From Cryptomeria japonica (Eukaryota; Streptophyta; Pinopsida; Cupressales; Cupressaceae): a DNA stretch of 64,000 nt. Positions 32,694 to 43,575 of the stretch are shown here, one piece after another; positions within the stretch are counted from its first letter, which is position 1, and the number at the start of each line of letters is the position of its first letter. Below the pieces are notes generated by a model, which was not told where the DNA came from, did not search any database, and worked only from the letters and a program-made list of their open reading frames with translations. The translations under genes and the position numbers were made by a program. Location of the stretch: assembly GCF_030272615.1 (NCBI RefSeq), contig NC_081405.1, positions 471,558,008 through 471,622,007 of the forward strand. The letters are read 5' to 3'.

Positions 32694-34306
32694 CATTAAT
32701 GGCTATTATGTTGCTCATCATTATGTGACATTGGTAGCTCATTTACTGGGGGCTCATTGTCATTCATGATGGTACAATTTCAAGTGCAATCATATTTTTT
32801 TTTGAAGCAACATAATAGCCTAATTTTCTTGTTCCTATGGGGACAAGAGTGATTTCATACATCTCTTCTTTTGATTATGTCCAAATCTCTCCCTAGAAAA
32901 TTGTGTAAGTCCTTCTCATTGTCCTTATCCTTGGGAGGCAATGATCTTTCCTTATTTTTATCTAAGGATCCACTTTTTCCTATTTTGTGGATGGTGTGGA
33001 CTTTATTACTTGATGTTATGCCTTGTACGCATTTGTTGTTGTTTGTTCAAGGATTCTCTCTTACAAGAGGTGTAAGTCCTTGACTACAACCTCTTTTGCA
33101 CTTGGTAAAATACATCCATAATGAATTCACTCTCCTAATTGGGTTAAAAAGAGCGTCATCCTTCATTAAGAATCACTTTCACCTCGCAAAAGAAGGAAGT
33201 ATTGCATTCTTATTCTCTTCTTTGTCTTATTCTAGAAGATGTTATATTTGTCTAAGACAATTTCTCTCAGGGATAGGTGTCTTTTGTACAAAGATCTCTT
33301 CTCCTCTAAGGATCTCCTTTACACATACTACAGGATATCCCTTCTCAACTATCTTATCCTTGCTTGAAGAGTGTAAAACTCTCTTGCTTGGATCTATGAC
33401 ATTGTTGCATTTTTGGGGTATATTCTTTTGTGATAAAGGTAGGTATCCTTGTTCTAATTTTCTTATGACATAAACATTACACTTTTTGAGCAATGGGTCA
33501 TTCTCGGAACCAGAGCACAGACTCTTAGAGCAAGATGTCACGCTTTTGTACTATGTATATACAGGTTGTAGCATACTCGGGCATAGACTCCTATGAGGTG
33601 CTTCTAACCTCCCTTACACACACATGCACGAGGTTGAGTGGAACTAGCGGCATAAGGCTAGACTTTCTCACTCTCCTCCCTTACATGGATCACCTAGACA
33701 GACTCTAGGGGCTAGTTTTCCATGTCCTTTTTCCCATGGATCACCTAGACAAGATCTAGGGGCAAGAAGTCCATGTTTTTCTCTCTCATTATTCTTCTCA
33801 TGGATCACCAATGTGTGTATTCATGCTTTTTTCCTTTCTTTTCTTCTCTTTGCATTTTGTTTCCATTTACATCCTTCATCTTGTGTTAGAGAACTCTCAA
33901 ATCCTCACACTCTTTGTTGTGTTGGAATTGAGATTTAGTCCTCTTTCTTACCAAATGATTCTCCATTAGTTTTTGATCTCATATCAAATCTTCTTGTGAG
34001 CATTTGTCATCAATTTTCTTTAACAATTCGAAGTGGTAAACATGATACCCTGTTTCAACTCACTAAAATTAGCAAGCCGAAACAGGGGGGGCATATAGCT
34101 ACCCTCGAATTTTCATCACCTTCCTTAGTAAGCATTAGGTGATTTTGTGATCTAACATGTGGTTTTGTAGGCTGTGGTTCCTAACTGTGTACTGCAGATA
34201 CCGTTGGGGTCTTCGTTCGACAGACTTATGGATATATCCTTTTTCAAATAATGTTTACTTTTCTGTACTTTAGCTTGCATATGCACGTAGTGTTCATATG
34301 ACCGCT
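32694..34306 (+). other. TR-GAG2 3' untranslated region
   Basis: 1.6 kb, T- and C-rich, no recognisable domain. It contains a 51-bp-spaced repeat of CATGGATCACCTAGACA at 33684 and 33735, with a shorter third copy at about 33799. The open frame at 33096-33473 has no family features. Confidence 0.65.
33684..33809 (+). repeat. CATGGATCACCTAGACA direct repeats
   Basis: Two 29-bp copies ending TCTAGGGGC, at 33684-33712 and 33735-33763, plus a truncated third at 33799-33809. Confidence 0.85.
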
Positions 34307-34321
34307 AAAGTGGGGGCTAAA
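34307..34321 (+). promoter_or_regulatory. TR-GAG2 polypurine tract
   Basis: AAAGTGGGGGCTAAA directly before the 3' LTR, identical to TR-GAG1. Confidence 0.88.
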
Positions 34322-35740
34322 TGTAGCGTCGTAAATTGTACGCACTTGCTAGGGTGGTACAATTTCACACCTAGTTTAGCACCCGCCTTGGCGCATTTTG
34401 CATTTTGCATTGCATTTCCCCTTTAGCACTTAATTAGTCAAAGTAATTAGGTCTAAGGTTCTATTTCATCATCTCCCACATCATAAAGTTGGGCCCTTTC
34501 ATTAAAGTGTGCCCCTTTCATTTTATTCTTCCAATACATCATTTAATCAAAAACCGTAATTAGGTCCTATTTTGAACTTGGGGGCTTGATTTCGGGGGTC
34601 AAAACATCTCAAAATCAGCTGTAACTTCGGGATTCTCTCTAAAATCATCATATCCGATGGCCCTGAAAATTTGGTGAAAAGTTGTCGGGACCATGGCGCC
34701 CGGAGTGCACATGGTCCCGAACATTTTTCTCGAAATTTTAGGAGCGCGATCCAATCATAAAATAAAGCTTAACCCCAAGAAATTGGCGGGATATTCAATC
34801 TCTAGGTCGGCCAAAAGTTGAAATTAAGACCTAGGGTTTCATATATAAGAGCTCTCTTTCTTCATTTGAAAGGATCCGAATTTTGCATCTTGATTTAGAG
34901 CATTTACATTATCATTTACAAGCAATTAGGGTTTACTTTCTAGGTTGCTCTAGTTTGCTTTCTTGCATTTAAGGACCTTGCACACACACTAGGTCTGCAC
35001 ACACAATACATTTTACAATACAACTTGGCTATTCGTGGAGGTGGAAATCACCGAAGCGGGGGTTTGACTAAGGCAAAACCCTATATAGCCGCCCATACCC
35101 TTTTCAGATATAAGTGCAGGTTTCGGGACTCGGACGACGCCGCAGGTGACAGATCCGGGAAAAGCAGGTCAAGATAGCACTCCACACCAAATTGCAGAGC
35201 AAAAGACCAGGACAGGGGCGTGGGGCGCCCTGGTCCTGCCAAGACAGGGGCGCTGGGTGCCCTGGTCCCTAGGACAGGGGCGCTGGGCGCCCTGGTCCTC
35301 CTGACAGACAGCATTTTCAGCATTTTTGACAGCTTTATCCATAGTGCAAAACAACAGTTTCTGGAGCAGTTTCAGGGGCAGAATCAGGACAGTGGCGCCC
35401 GCGCCTCTGTCCCGAACATTTTCAGTCAGATTTTAACTCCGGGTACGCATTTGCATTCTTGTCTTATCCTTGTATTTACAGCTTTCAATTGTTTAAGTTC
35501 AATTCTGCAATCTTGTCATTAGTTCATACTTGCATTTTGGGGTTAGGAATTGAACTTGCATCATTTTATCTTTCAATTACAACAAAGGAATAGAAATCCT
35601 AATAGGTAGCTCGTGGCTCTCTCTTTCACAAGAAGAAGTAGCGAATTGTGTGATACCTCTAGGCTCTTTCGTGTTCCGTAATGTGTGTCAAAAGGTAGGA
35701 TTAGGGCATGTTAACCTAGTCTCGCTTTTTCCCCTACACA
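34322..35740 (+). repeat. TR-GAG2 3' LTR (249-bp deletion)
   Basis: 1,419 bp. Relative to the 5' LTR it lacks 28341-28589. The deletion ends coincide with ATTTTG direct repeats, and one copy remains. It keeps the perfect hairpin TCGGGACCATG/CATGGTCCCGA at 34685-34720. Confidence 0.92.
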
Positions 35741-35745
35741 AAAAT

Positions 35746-36393
35746 ATACATCATTTTTTATTGGCATTTCAATTTGTTTAAACTATTGACTATTCTATAA
35801 ACTATTTTTCATGATGTGATTATGTAGGCATAAACTAAAATTTTATTATTCTTGTAATGAGATTGAATAGATGTTTCTTGAGAATTGAATAAAATGAAAA
35901 TTACTAGACTCAATTTGTATATCATAGTTCATTTCTCTTTTTACATGTCTAGAATGAGATGGGCCTAATTCAATACTATAACTTATGATCTTGGAATACC
36001 AAATGAAAGATTATTTTAAGTTTATTGAAAAAATTCAATAGTTATTTGTGAATATCATGGAGTTGTACCACATACAATTATGTTTCTCAAGGGATTTTTA
36101 GAATTCACGAACAAAGAGTAAACCACATTTATCAAGGTGTGGTACCAAGTTGTGTAATACTGTGGACACCTCTTTCAGCCTTGCCCTAATCTATTGTAGA
36201 AGATATAAAAGAGATTTATTGCTATTCAAATAACATTTGTCTCAAAATTAAACAAATCTCTCGCTCAAAAGTTACAAGTACTAGAGTTGTGGCCTATGAT
36301 CACCAAACTATTAAATGTATGGAATCTTGGAAGTAGGGCATTGACTCTCAACCTTGCAAAACGTTATAAACCTTTAAGAGACACAACATATGC
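35746..36393. other. AT-rich spacer without recognised gene
   Basis: Short non-coding flank between TR-GAG2 and the minus-strand chromovirus. I see nothing recognisable in it. Confidence 0.5.
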
Positions 36394-36497
36394 ATAAATG
36401 TAATGACCCACCATTATCAACCCAACAAAATTGACCATTCTTTTTTTTTTTTTTTCCTTAATTTAATCATTGTGTTTGATTCAATTGCATACTCTGG

Positions 36498-36680
36498 GCA
36501 TCCATCCATTTGGATTAGGCATTCATCCATCCGGGATGAGCATCTAACCATACGGGTTAGGCATCGGTCCATACGGGACATAAGATTTCATCTATCCAAT
36601 ACGGGATAGGCATCTACCCATACGGGGTAGGCATCTATCCAATCGAGACAGGAGGTGCTCTGGCCAAAGACTTAGACTCA
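36498..36680. repeat. Array of mini-hairpins with constant loop and varying stems
   Basis: Repeats of about 20-28 bp headed by GGCATC, each a tiny inverted repeat around ATACGG: TCATCC/GGATGA, TAACC/GGTTA, GTCC/GGAC, TATCC/GGATA, TACCC/GGGTA, then GGACC/GGTCC with loop ATTCG. Stem positions change on both sides together. A further unit is GAATCC/GGATTC near 36834. The array is repeated in the other LTR at about 43676-43870. Confidence 0.8.
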
Positions 36681-38794
36681 TCGGGACCATTCGGGTCCTG
36701 AGCCACTCACTAAGTACTACACTCTTCTAATAGAAGTGCACCGAGGTCATTGTTCTTAGGAGTAAATAAATAACATAATACAAGCTTGAATTCCGCCACG
36801 GAATTTGGCTTAAAGCCTTGGGAAGTCAAGCGAATCCATACGGGATTCCTTCCAACTATGCATTGAATTACTTTTTCCTTTTTATTATACTTATCTTTCA
36901 AATTAGGATTCTATTCAATCCTTCTATACCAAGCCTAGACCCTACCAACGAACGCTTGAGTACAAGGGACAACTCCGTCCCAAAACTGCCTACATACCCG
37001 CTTCGGCACGGGATCAAGGCGTAAAGTATGTAGTTCTATTTTCTACTCTATGATTTGATGTAAACTAATTAGTGGGTACGCAACCCTTTCTAGGTCAATG
37101 TCCCAGACAGTTTCTCTGCGGTTGCTACCCACGATGGTAGTGCTTAAGCAAAGGCTCAAGATGGCCTATTGCTTGTGGCCTAAAACAACTAGATCCTAAT
37201 TCTAATCATAAGTGTCGCCCTTGACCAAATTGTCAATCAATAACAATTCTTCGAGATTAAATCAATTTCATAAGAGAATTTCACTCATCATCCCTATAGG
37301 AGTTTACTATAGTTTAACTCAGCGAGTGAAAGATCATTTTAGAATTATCTTATTAAATTATCGATCCAAGGGGGATTACCCGCCCCTTGGATTTTAACTT
37401 CCAAGTGTCCCTTATTACTCCCCAACGATTTATAGGGATGATGCCACAGATGTCGTTGATGCAGCTTTATTAGACGTTAAGTGTAGTAGTTCAACACGAT
37501 GGCATTACCCGTAAGCGTGACCTAGAGGCACTGTATATACCGAACGCAGCTAAGTTTTGGTTTTCCGACTTCCTTTATTTAGTTTTCTAACTAAGAAGCT
37601 ATGAAAAACATCATGCTTGAAAAACAATTATGAATTGAACGTGCATAATTAGACATTGCAAAGCTTAACTAATTGAAATAACTACTTGGTGAACTACGTG
37701 GAATAAAACCATAACTAAGTTATTAATATTCAAAATTGAAATATAACTTGCATAACAATGACAATCATGAAACTTGCATATTAATAATTAAACGTGTAAC
37801 TTACATGAAGATAAATAAAATGTAGCTTGCTGACCAATAAATACTAATAAGGTAACAAAAATTCGCACGATACAAGTATAGTGAAATTTATGTGCAAGAT
37901 TAAGCAATATTCATTCCTATTATGAGATTATTTAGAAATACTGTCACTAGTTCGAAATAAGCACAATTAGTTTAGACTTTAAACAAATTTTGGATCAAAT
38001 CATATAATTTAATTTTTATTTTTTTTTATATGAATCTAAGATGCCAACTAAATGTCCCAATAAATTCCAATTGGATTGAAAGATTCCAATTGTTATTTTT
38101 AATTAAAACTACAATTATAATTTTTTTTTACTAAAGATTTATTTGAAAGTATTAGTTAACAATGAATCAAAATTTACTTATAAGTTTATCCAAGTTTATC
38201 ATTACTAAACTAAAATTTAAGTTAACGATTTCCATTTTACAATTTAAATAAAAAGAAAATGAATAAACTACCCATCGATTATACGATATTTGCTAGACAT
38301 TTAAGTCTCTTCCATTTCTTGAAAACCGGATGCATGAGGTGGCGAAGGTGGGGGTTAATGAGGGAAGAGGGAATGGGAAGGTGGGCCAACATCCACCCCA
38401 TACACCCTGCGCTAGCAAAAGCCGCAGGGAGTGGGGTCGGTGGGGCCCCACGTGCCCGCCTTACCTTCCACTAACCATTTGAACGCCCATTCCATTAAAG
38501 TTTGTAACATCCTATACCAAATTTCGTACGGTGTAATGTTCATATAATTTTTGTAACGCCGAATTCATTGAAACAAACAAATAAAATGCAAATAAATATA
38601 CATTTATTTATTTATAATTATTTATAATTATTTATAATATATGAAAATGGACTCATTAACTTTTGCGGGAGAATAAGAATAATAATACAGATAATAATGA
38701 TAATAGCATAAATTTTATAAATCATTCATGAGTTAGTTTAATAAGGAATAATTTACACAGTGAATACAAATGAAATCATCTCATAAGATTGATC

Positions 38795-39395
38795 AGAGGG
38801 GAGAGGTAAAGCTGATCACAGAGGGGAGAGATGAGGTTTTAAGATTTAATCCAAATCTATATTCAGAGAGGAGAAGGGATTTATTAAAGGAGAAATAATA
38901 AAAGAAAAATAACTTGAATCCACAGGTGATCAAACTATAAACACAGAGAGATATGATTTCACATAGATCCTATTCAACAATTCTATCTTATGTTGAGAAA
39001 ATAAATTTTTTGATGAGATTTCCAGGGAAATAGTATTCACAGAGAGGGGTTTTGAAATAAATAAATAACACACACAAAAAAAAATGAGAATAAGAATATA
39101 ATCACAGGGATAAATAACACAGAGAACTAAATTGTTCAACAATGTATAAAACTAGAGAATTATACTACATCTTTCTCCTCCTTTTTTTTTCTAGAGAGAT
39201 TTATACTTCATTCTGCACAGAGAGTATTGAATACAATGAGGTTTATATTTTATTATCAGACATTTTCTGTTCACAAAGAAGTAAGATTGAATGTAAGAGA
39301 CAGATTTATATTTAATTCCGAATCCAATAATGAATTTAAGAGAAGAATAACAAGGATGGATTCATATAGAGAAGATTTTAATCTCAGAGAGAAAT
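38795..39395. repeat. Dispersed CACAGAGAG motifs in chromovirus LTR
   Basis: About ten variants of (C)ACAGAG(A/G)GG at irregular 25-110-bp spacing (38795, 38818, 38861, 38942, 39039, 39110, 39219, 39271, 39380 and others). They may be degenerate regulatory repeats; in element orientation they read CTCTCTGTG. Confidence 0.55.
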
Positions 39396-40239
39396 TTAAA
39401 TAAGGAGAATATGATTTCTTTTTGCATAGATAAAAGAAAGAAATCCTTTTGGAAAAGCAAAAGCAAGATCTAATATCTAAATGATAAAGCTATACTTTGC
39501 ATGCAAAATATGAAAATGCTTTTATCCATATTTATCCCTAAATAAGAAGTAAAGATTTACAATCTAATAATTTTCATTTTATTGTTTTTAAAGGAAGATC
39601 TAAAAGCTATTTTTTTATTTATAATACAAATTTCTCATATGCAAAATGGGAGATGACAAGAACAGAACCTGGCTTATTGAAGCTTGATGTTGAATCCTCT
39701 AGCTATCCTTTTGATCCTTCCTTGCAACTTGAGAGAAATCTTTCAAACAACAACTTAAAAATCCTACAACAAAAAATGAGACTACCAGAGAAGAATCCTA
39801 CTACTAAAAACTTGGGAAATTTTCTTCAAAACATAATCAACAACTCCCTTCCTTGAAACTTGCATACAATTTTATAAGAAAAATCCCTCCATTACACTAT
39901 CTGGAGAATTTAATTAAAAACAGAGATTCTTTTCCAATATTGGACTCATGCAAATTGATTAAAACTTAGTGGGGGAGTTACATGCAAGGTGGTGGAGATT
40001 CCTCTAGAAGCTTCCAAATCCTCCTACAACATGTGCCATAATTGGGAGTGGGAACAAATAAAATAAAAATAAAAGAAATGCCTTTGAATTATATTCTCCA
40101 AGTGTGTGTGTGTTTATTACTATTTTTACTTTTATAACATTTATTCAATCATTTTAAACAGCTTAACCAAAAATATAATAGAATTGCATTTAAATCAAAA
40201 AGTGATAAAGGAGCGTTGTGACATCGTCCCCACCTTAAT

Positions 40240-40738
40240 TTGTGCATCGACCCGATGCACTTATTGAACGCATCCAAAAGAGTCTATAGTTTATGATTAA
40301 AATAAAAAAAAGAAAGAACTGTTGCATTTCCTTAGTATCCTCCCACGTGGCATTCTTTTCATCATATTGATTCTATTGCATGTTGCAATTATCAACCTCT
40401 CTATTGCACAATTGGCACTGGCGCCTCTCCAAGATTTTGAATTGCTCTATCATTATTCCTCCCATTTTCTAAACCTGTAAACATCCCAATTCAAAATGTG
40501 TTTCTCATCGGGTGACATACTTTTTAAGAAGTGATACATGGAAGACATCATGGATTCAGCTCAACTAGGGAGGTAAGGCCAATCGGTATGCAATTGGATT
40601 AATTCTTTCCAATATCTCAAAGGGTCCAAAATTACGAGGTGCAAGCTTAGTCTTTTTCCCAAATCTTATGGAACTCTTGTGTGGCCTAACCCTTAGGAAG
40701 ACTTTCTCTCCCACCTCAAACTCCCTTGGTGTCTAGTT
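40240..40738 (-). pseudogene. Chromovirus integrase C-terminus and chromodomain remnant
   Basis: Downstream of integrase, minus-strand frames read TPREFEVGEKVFLRV and RNFGPFEILERI, then after stops ILERRQCQLCNREVDNCN and YDEKNATWEDTKEM. The latter match the chromodomain tail of Tekay/Del elements (VCILDR...LRN...VKVQW...ATWE). A TAG stands where Trp of VQW is expected. At least two frame breaks are present. Confidence 0.7.
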
Positions 40739-41770
40739 TTAGTCTGCATAACTTTTCTGCCTATCTGAGGCTTCCTTCAATCTTTGCCTAATTTCCTTAG
40801 TTTTCCTTTCCATCTCCTTCAACATATCTGGTCCAACTATTATTCTATCTTCAAGACTATCCCAACTCAAAGGTGTTCGACATGGCCTACCATACAATGC
40901 TTTGAAAGGTGTCATTCCCAAAGATGTTTGATATACATTATTGTAAGCAAATTCTACCAGAGGTAGGTACTCTTCCCATTTCTTCTGTTGGTTTTCCATA
41001 ATTTGATTTGTCCTTTCTGTTTGACCGGTTGTTTCAGGATGGTATGCAGTGCTAAAATTTAGTTGAGTTCCCAAAGTTGATTGAAGAGTTGTCCAAAATC
41101 TTGAAGTGAATCTAGCATCTCTATCTGATATGATTTTTTCTGGCATTCCATGCAACCTAAATATTTCCTTAACAAAGCACCTAGCCAAGGTAGGTGCATC
41201 ATCCGTCAAGTTCCCTGGTATAAAGTGTGCCACCTTAGTGAGTTTGTCAATTACCACCATTATTGTATCATGCCTAGAAGGTGACGTGGGCAACCCTTGC
41301 ACAAAATCCATGCTAATAACTTGCCACTTGTGTTGAGGTACATCATGTAACTCTAACAATCCAGGTGGATGTCTATGTTCTGCCTTTACTCTTTGACACT
41401 CCAAACATTTAACCACATACTTGACTATGTCATTCTTCATCCCTTGCCAAAAGTATAACCTCTTTAAATCTACATAAAGTTTGTTAACTCCTGGGTGCCC
41501 TGAATAAGGGGCATTGTGAGCCTCCGACAAGAATACTTCCCTTAAGTTTCCTGAATTAGGAATATAAATTCTATTATTGAATCTGAGCAACCCATCTTCA
41601 TCTAATGTATACCCTTCAATCTTTGGAACGGTTGGATCATGTTCTAATGTCAATTTGACTTTCTCATACCATGGTTCGTGTCCCTGCTCATCCATCACCT
41701 GCCTTTTGAAAGAAGTTTTGAATGTTGCTATAGTCATTAAGTGTCTCCTCCTACTTAAAGCATCTGCCAC
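40739..41770 (-). pseudogene. Chromovirus integrase
   Basis: An open stretch of 343 codons after DALSRR. The HHCC finger (HNAPYSGHPGVNK ... CLECQRVKAEH) and the rve core with D in MVVIDKLTKVAHF, D in IISDRDARF and E in TTGQTERTNQ keep the DDE triad, followed by WEEYLPLVEFAYN and MTPFKALYGR. It is the best preserved part of this element. The Met at 41770 is inside the RNase H-integrase linker and is not a true start. Two stops just beyond 40739 break the link to the C-terminal domain. Confidence 0.9.
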
Positions 41771-42205
41771 CCTATTTTGCTTCCCCTTAATATATTCAAT
41801 TTCAAAATCATATTCACTTAGAAACTCTAACCACCTTCTTTGTCTAGCATTTAAGTGGGGTTGGGTAAAGATGTACTTTAGTCCTTGGTTATTTGATTTT
41901 AACTCAAAGGGCTTCCCTAATAAGAAGTGCCTCCATTTCTATAGGGCATGCACAATCGCTGCTAACCCTAAGTCATGGGGTGCATAATTAACCTCATGAG
42001 TCTTCAGCTTCCTGGATTCATAAGCTACTACCCCTTCATCTTGGACAAGTACTCCTCCTAAACCTTCAATAGAAGCATCAATTACGACTGTGAAGTGTCC
42101 ATTCGGATCTGGTACTTTTAGGATGGGTGTTGAAGTTTGTTTTCCCTTCAAGATTTGAAATGCCTTATCACTTTCTTCTATCCACACAAACCTTTTACCC
42201 TTCCT
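41771..42205 (-). pseudogene. Chromovirus RNase H
   Basis: FTVVIDASIEGLGGVLVQDEG has the first catalytic Asp; YAPHDLGLAAIVHAL has Leu-Gly where Leu-Glu is usual, so the catalytic Glu appears lost. A TAG follows VHAL, then KWRHFLLGK, NNQGLKY (the TDH motif appears as SNN) and RQRRWLEFLSEYDFEI. A TAG at 42203-42205 separates it from RT (ITSL-stop-RKGKRF), where Gln is usual. Confidence 0.85.
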
Positions 42206-43180
42206 CTATAGTGAGGTGATAGGGTTTACTATCTTAAAGAATCCTTCCACAAACCTCCTATAGTAACCTGCTAGCCCCATAAAGCTTCTTACCTCTGAAA
42301 CGTTTTTAGGGATCGGCCATTCTACTATTGCCTTTATCTTATCCAGATCAACTACTATTCCTTCCTTTGATATTATATGCCCAAGGTAGTGAATCTTTTC
42401 ATCGAAGAAGGCACATTTTGACAATTTCCCATATAACTTATGTTCTCTTAACCTTTGCAAAACAATTTGTAGTTGTACTAAATATTCCTCCTCATTCCTA
42501 GAGTAAATCAATATGTCATCCAGAAATATGAAAACAAATTTATCCAAGCAGTCATGGAGTACACTATTCATTAGATTTATAAATGCAGCTGGGGCGTTGG
42601 TTACACCAAAAGGAACTACTGTGAATTCATAATGCCCATTTCTAGTCCTGAAAGTTGTCTTCAGAATGTTTTCCTCCTTAATTCTGAGTTGATGGTACCC
42701 TGATCGGAGGTCTATCTTTGAGAAAAATGTTGCTCCTTTCATTTGGTCAAAAAGATCCTCTATTCGAGGTAAGGGATACCTATTCTTTATTGTGACCTTG
42801 CTCAACATCCTATAGTCGATGCATAGTCTTAAGGTTCCATCCTTTTTCTTAACGAATAAGACTGGTGCCCCCCATGGTGATACACTTGGCCTTATTAATC
42901 CCTTAACTAAGAGTTCCTCTAATTGCATTTTGAGCTCTTGTAATTCACTCGTGTTCATTCGGTAAGGTGCCCTTGATACTGGTTCAGCTCCCGGTAGTAC
43001 TTCGATAGAAAAGTCAAACTTCCTTTTAGGGGTTAAGCCAGGTAATTCTTCTAGAAAAACATCCTTGAATTCTTTTAAGAAAGGGGTATTTTCAAAGGTT
43101 GGGGTATTTTCCTCTTTTCCTTCATCAATTTCAACCATATAGATTAGGCCTTCTCTTCTTCTTTCCTTCTTTAATTGCAT
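42206..43180 (-). pseudogene. Chromovirus reverse transcriptase
   Basis: Open for 324 codons: [104 protein letters not shown], the FLDD catalytic box (42515-42526) and [11 protein letters not shown]. Both catalytic Asp residues are present. The sequence is Tekay/Del-like. The frame is continuous upstream with a protease tail via a shift near 43190. RT copies the RNA into cDNA in the particle. Confidence 0.92.
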
Positions 43181-43440
43181 GGCTGATATGGTTTCTATAC
43201 TAATGGGATTAAACTTCCCTTGGATTTTGACCCTTTTCCCCTCATCATCGAAACATTCAACAACTTGTTATAGAAATCGACATTAGCTTGATGGTTTGTT
43301 AACCAAATCATTCCTATAATTACATCATATAATCCTAGGGGTGACACATAGAGGTCTACCCTTGTTTCAAACTCAGCAAATTGTATCCTTGCCCTTGGCA
43401 AATACTTAGTTACTTCCCTAGCCATTCCAGGGTTTTACCT
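43181..43440 (-). pseudogene. Chromovirus protease C-terminal fragment
   Basis: ARIQFAEFETRVDLYVSPLG and YDVIIGMIWLTNHQANVDF are the last strands of the retropepsin (family pattern DVILGMDWL). The catalytic DTG strand and all gag are missing between here and the primer site, so the element lost about 1-1.5 kb. Confidence 0.8.
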
Positions 43441-43561
43441 GAAAGTTAAATTATGTAGTTAGTTCTTGATTTAAGATTTTTAAAATTTATTTTCTACCAT
43501 TGCAAAACATTCCCTTAGTTGTATAAATTCAAGTGAGCACAAGGCCTAGATTTGAACCTTT

Positions 43562-43573
43562 GCTCTGATACCA
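43562..43573 (-). promoter_or_regulatory. Primer binding site, initiator Met-tRNA type
   Basis: TGGTATCAGAGC on the minus strand, 2 bp from the 5' LTR end. Confidence 0.92.
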
Positions 43574-43575
43574 CA

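Larger units (their letters stand above)
27758..35740 (+). mobile_element. TR-GAG2: young protease/G-patch LTR element without RT
   Basis: LTRs 27758-29443 and 34322-35740, TSD AAAAT on both sides (27753-27757 and 35741-35745). The 4.9-kb internal region has a tRNA-Trp-type primer site, one long ORF (29610-32693) and a polypurine tract, but no RT, RNase H or integrase. Apart from a 249-bp deletion in the 3' LTR and a 19-bp duplication in the 5' LTR, the LTRs differ only at a few positions per kb, so insertion is recent. It is non-autonomous and must be mobilised in trans. Its signals match TR-GAG1. Confidence 0.9.
36399..40223 (-). repeat. Chromovirus 3' LTR (3.8 kb)
   Basis: TGTCACAACGC at 40223 to ...GGTCATTACA at 36399 on the minus strand; the polypurine tract abuts at 40224. 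ATAAA (36394-36398) should be the TSD, but its partner lies outside the window. It holds a mini-hairpin array (36498-36680) and dispersed CACAGAGAG motifs (38795-39395). Confidence 0.85.

Noticed and set aside
33096-33473. 125-codon open frame in TR-GAG2 3' region
   Set aside because: Ser/Leu-rich translation of T-rich sequence, no family features, downstream of a complete ORF.
36498-36680. CRISPR-like array of short repeats
   Set aside because: Units are abutting mini-hairpins in an LTR of a nuclear retroelement, without uniform repeats and spacers or cas genes.
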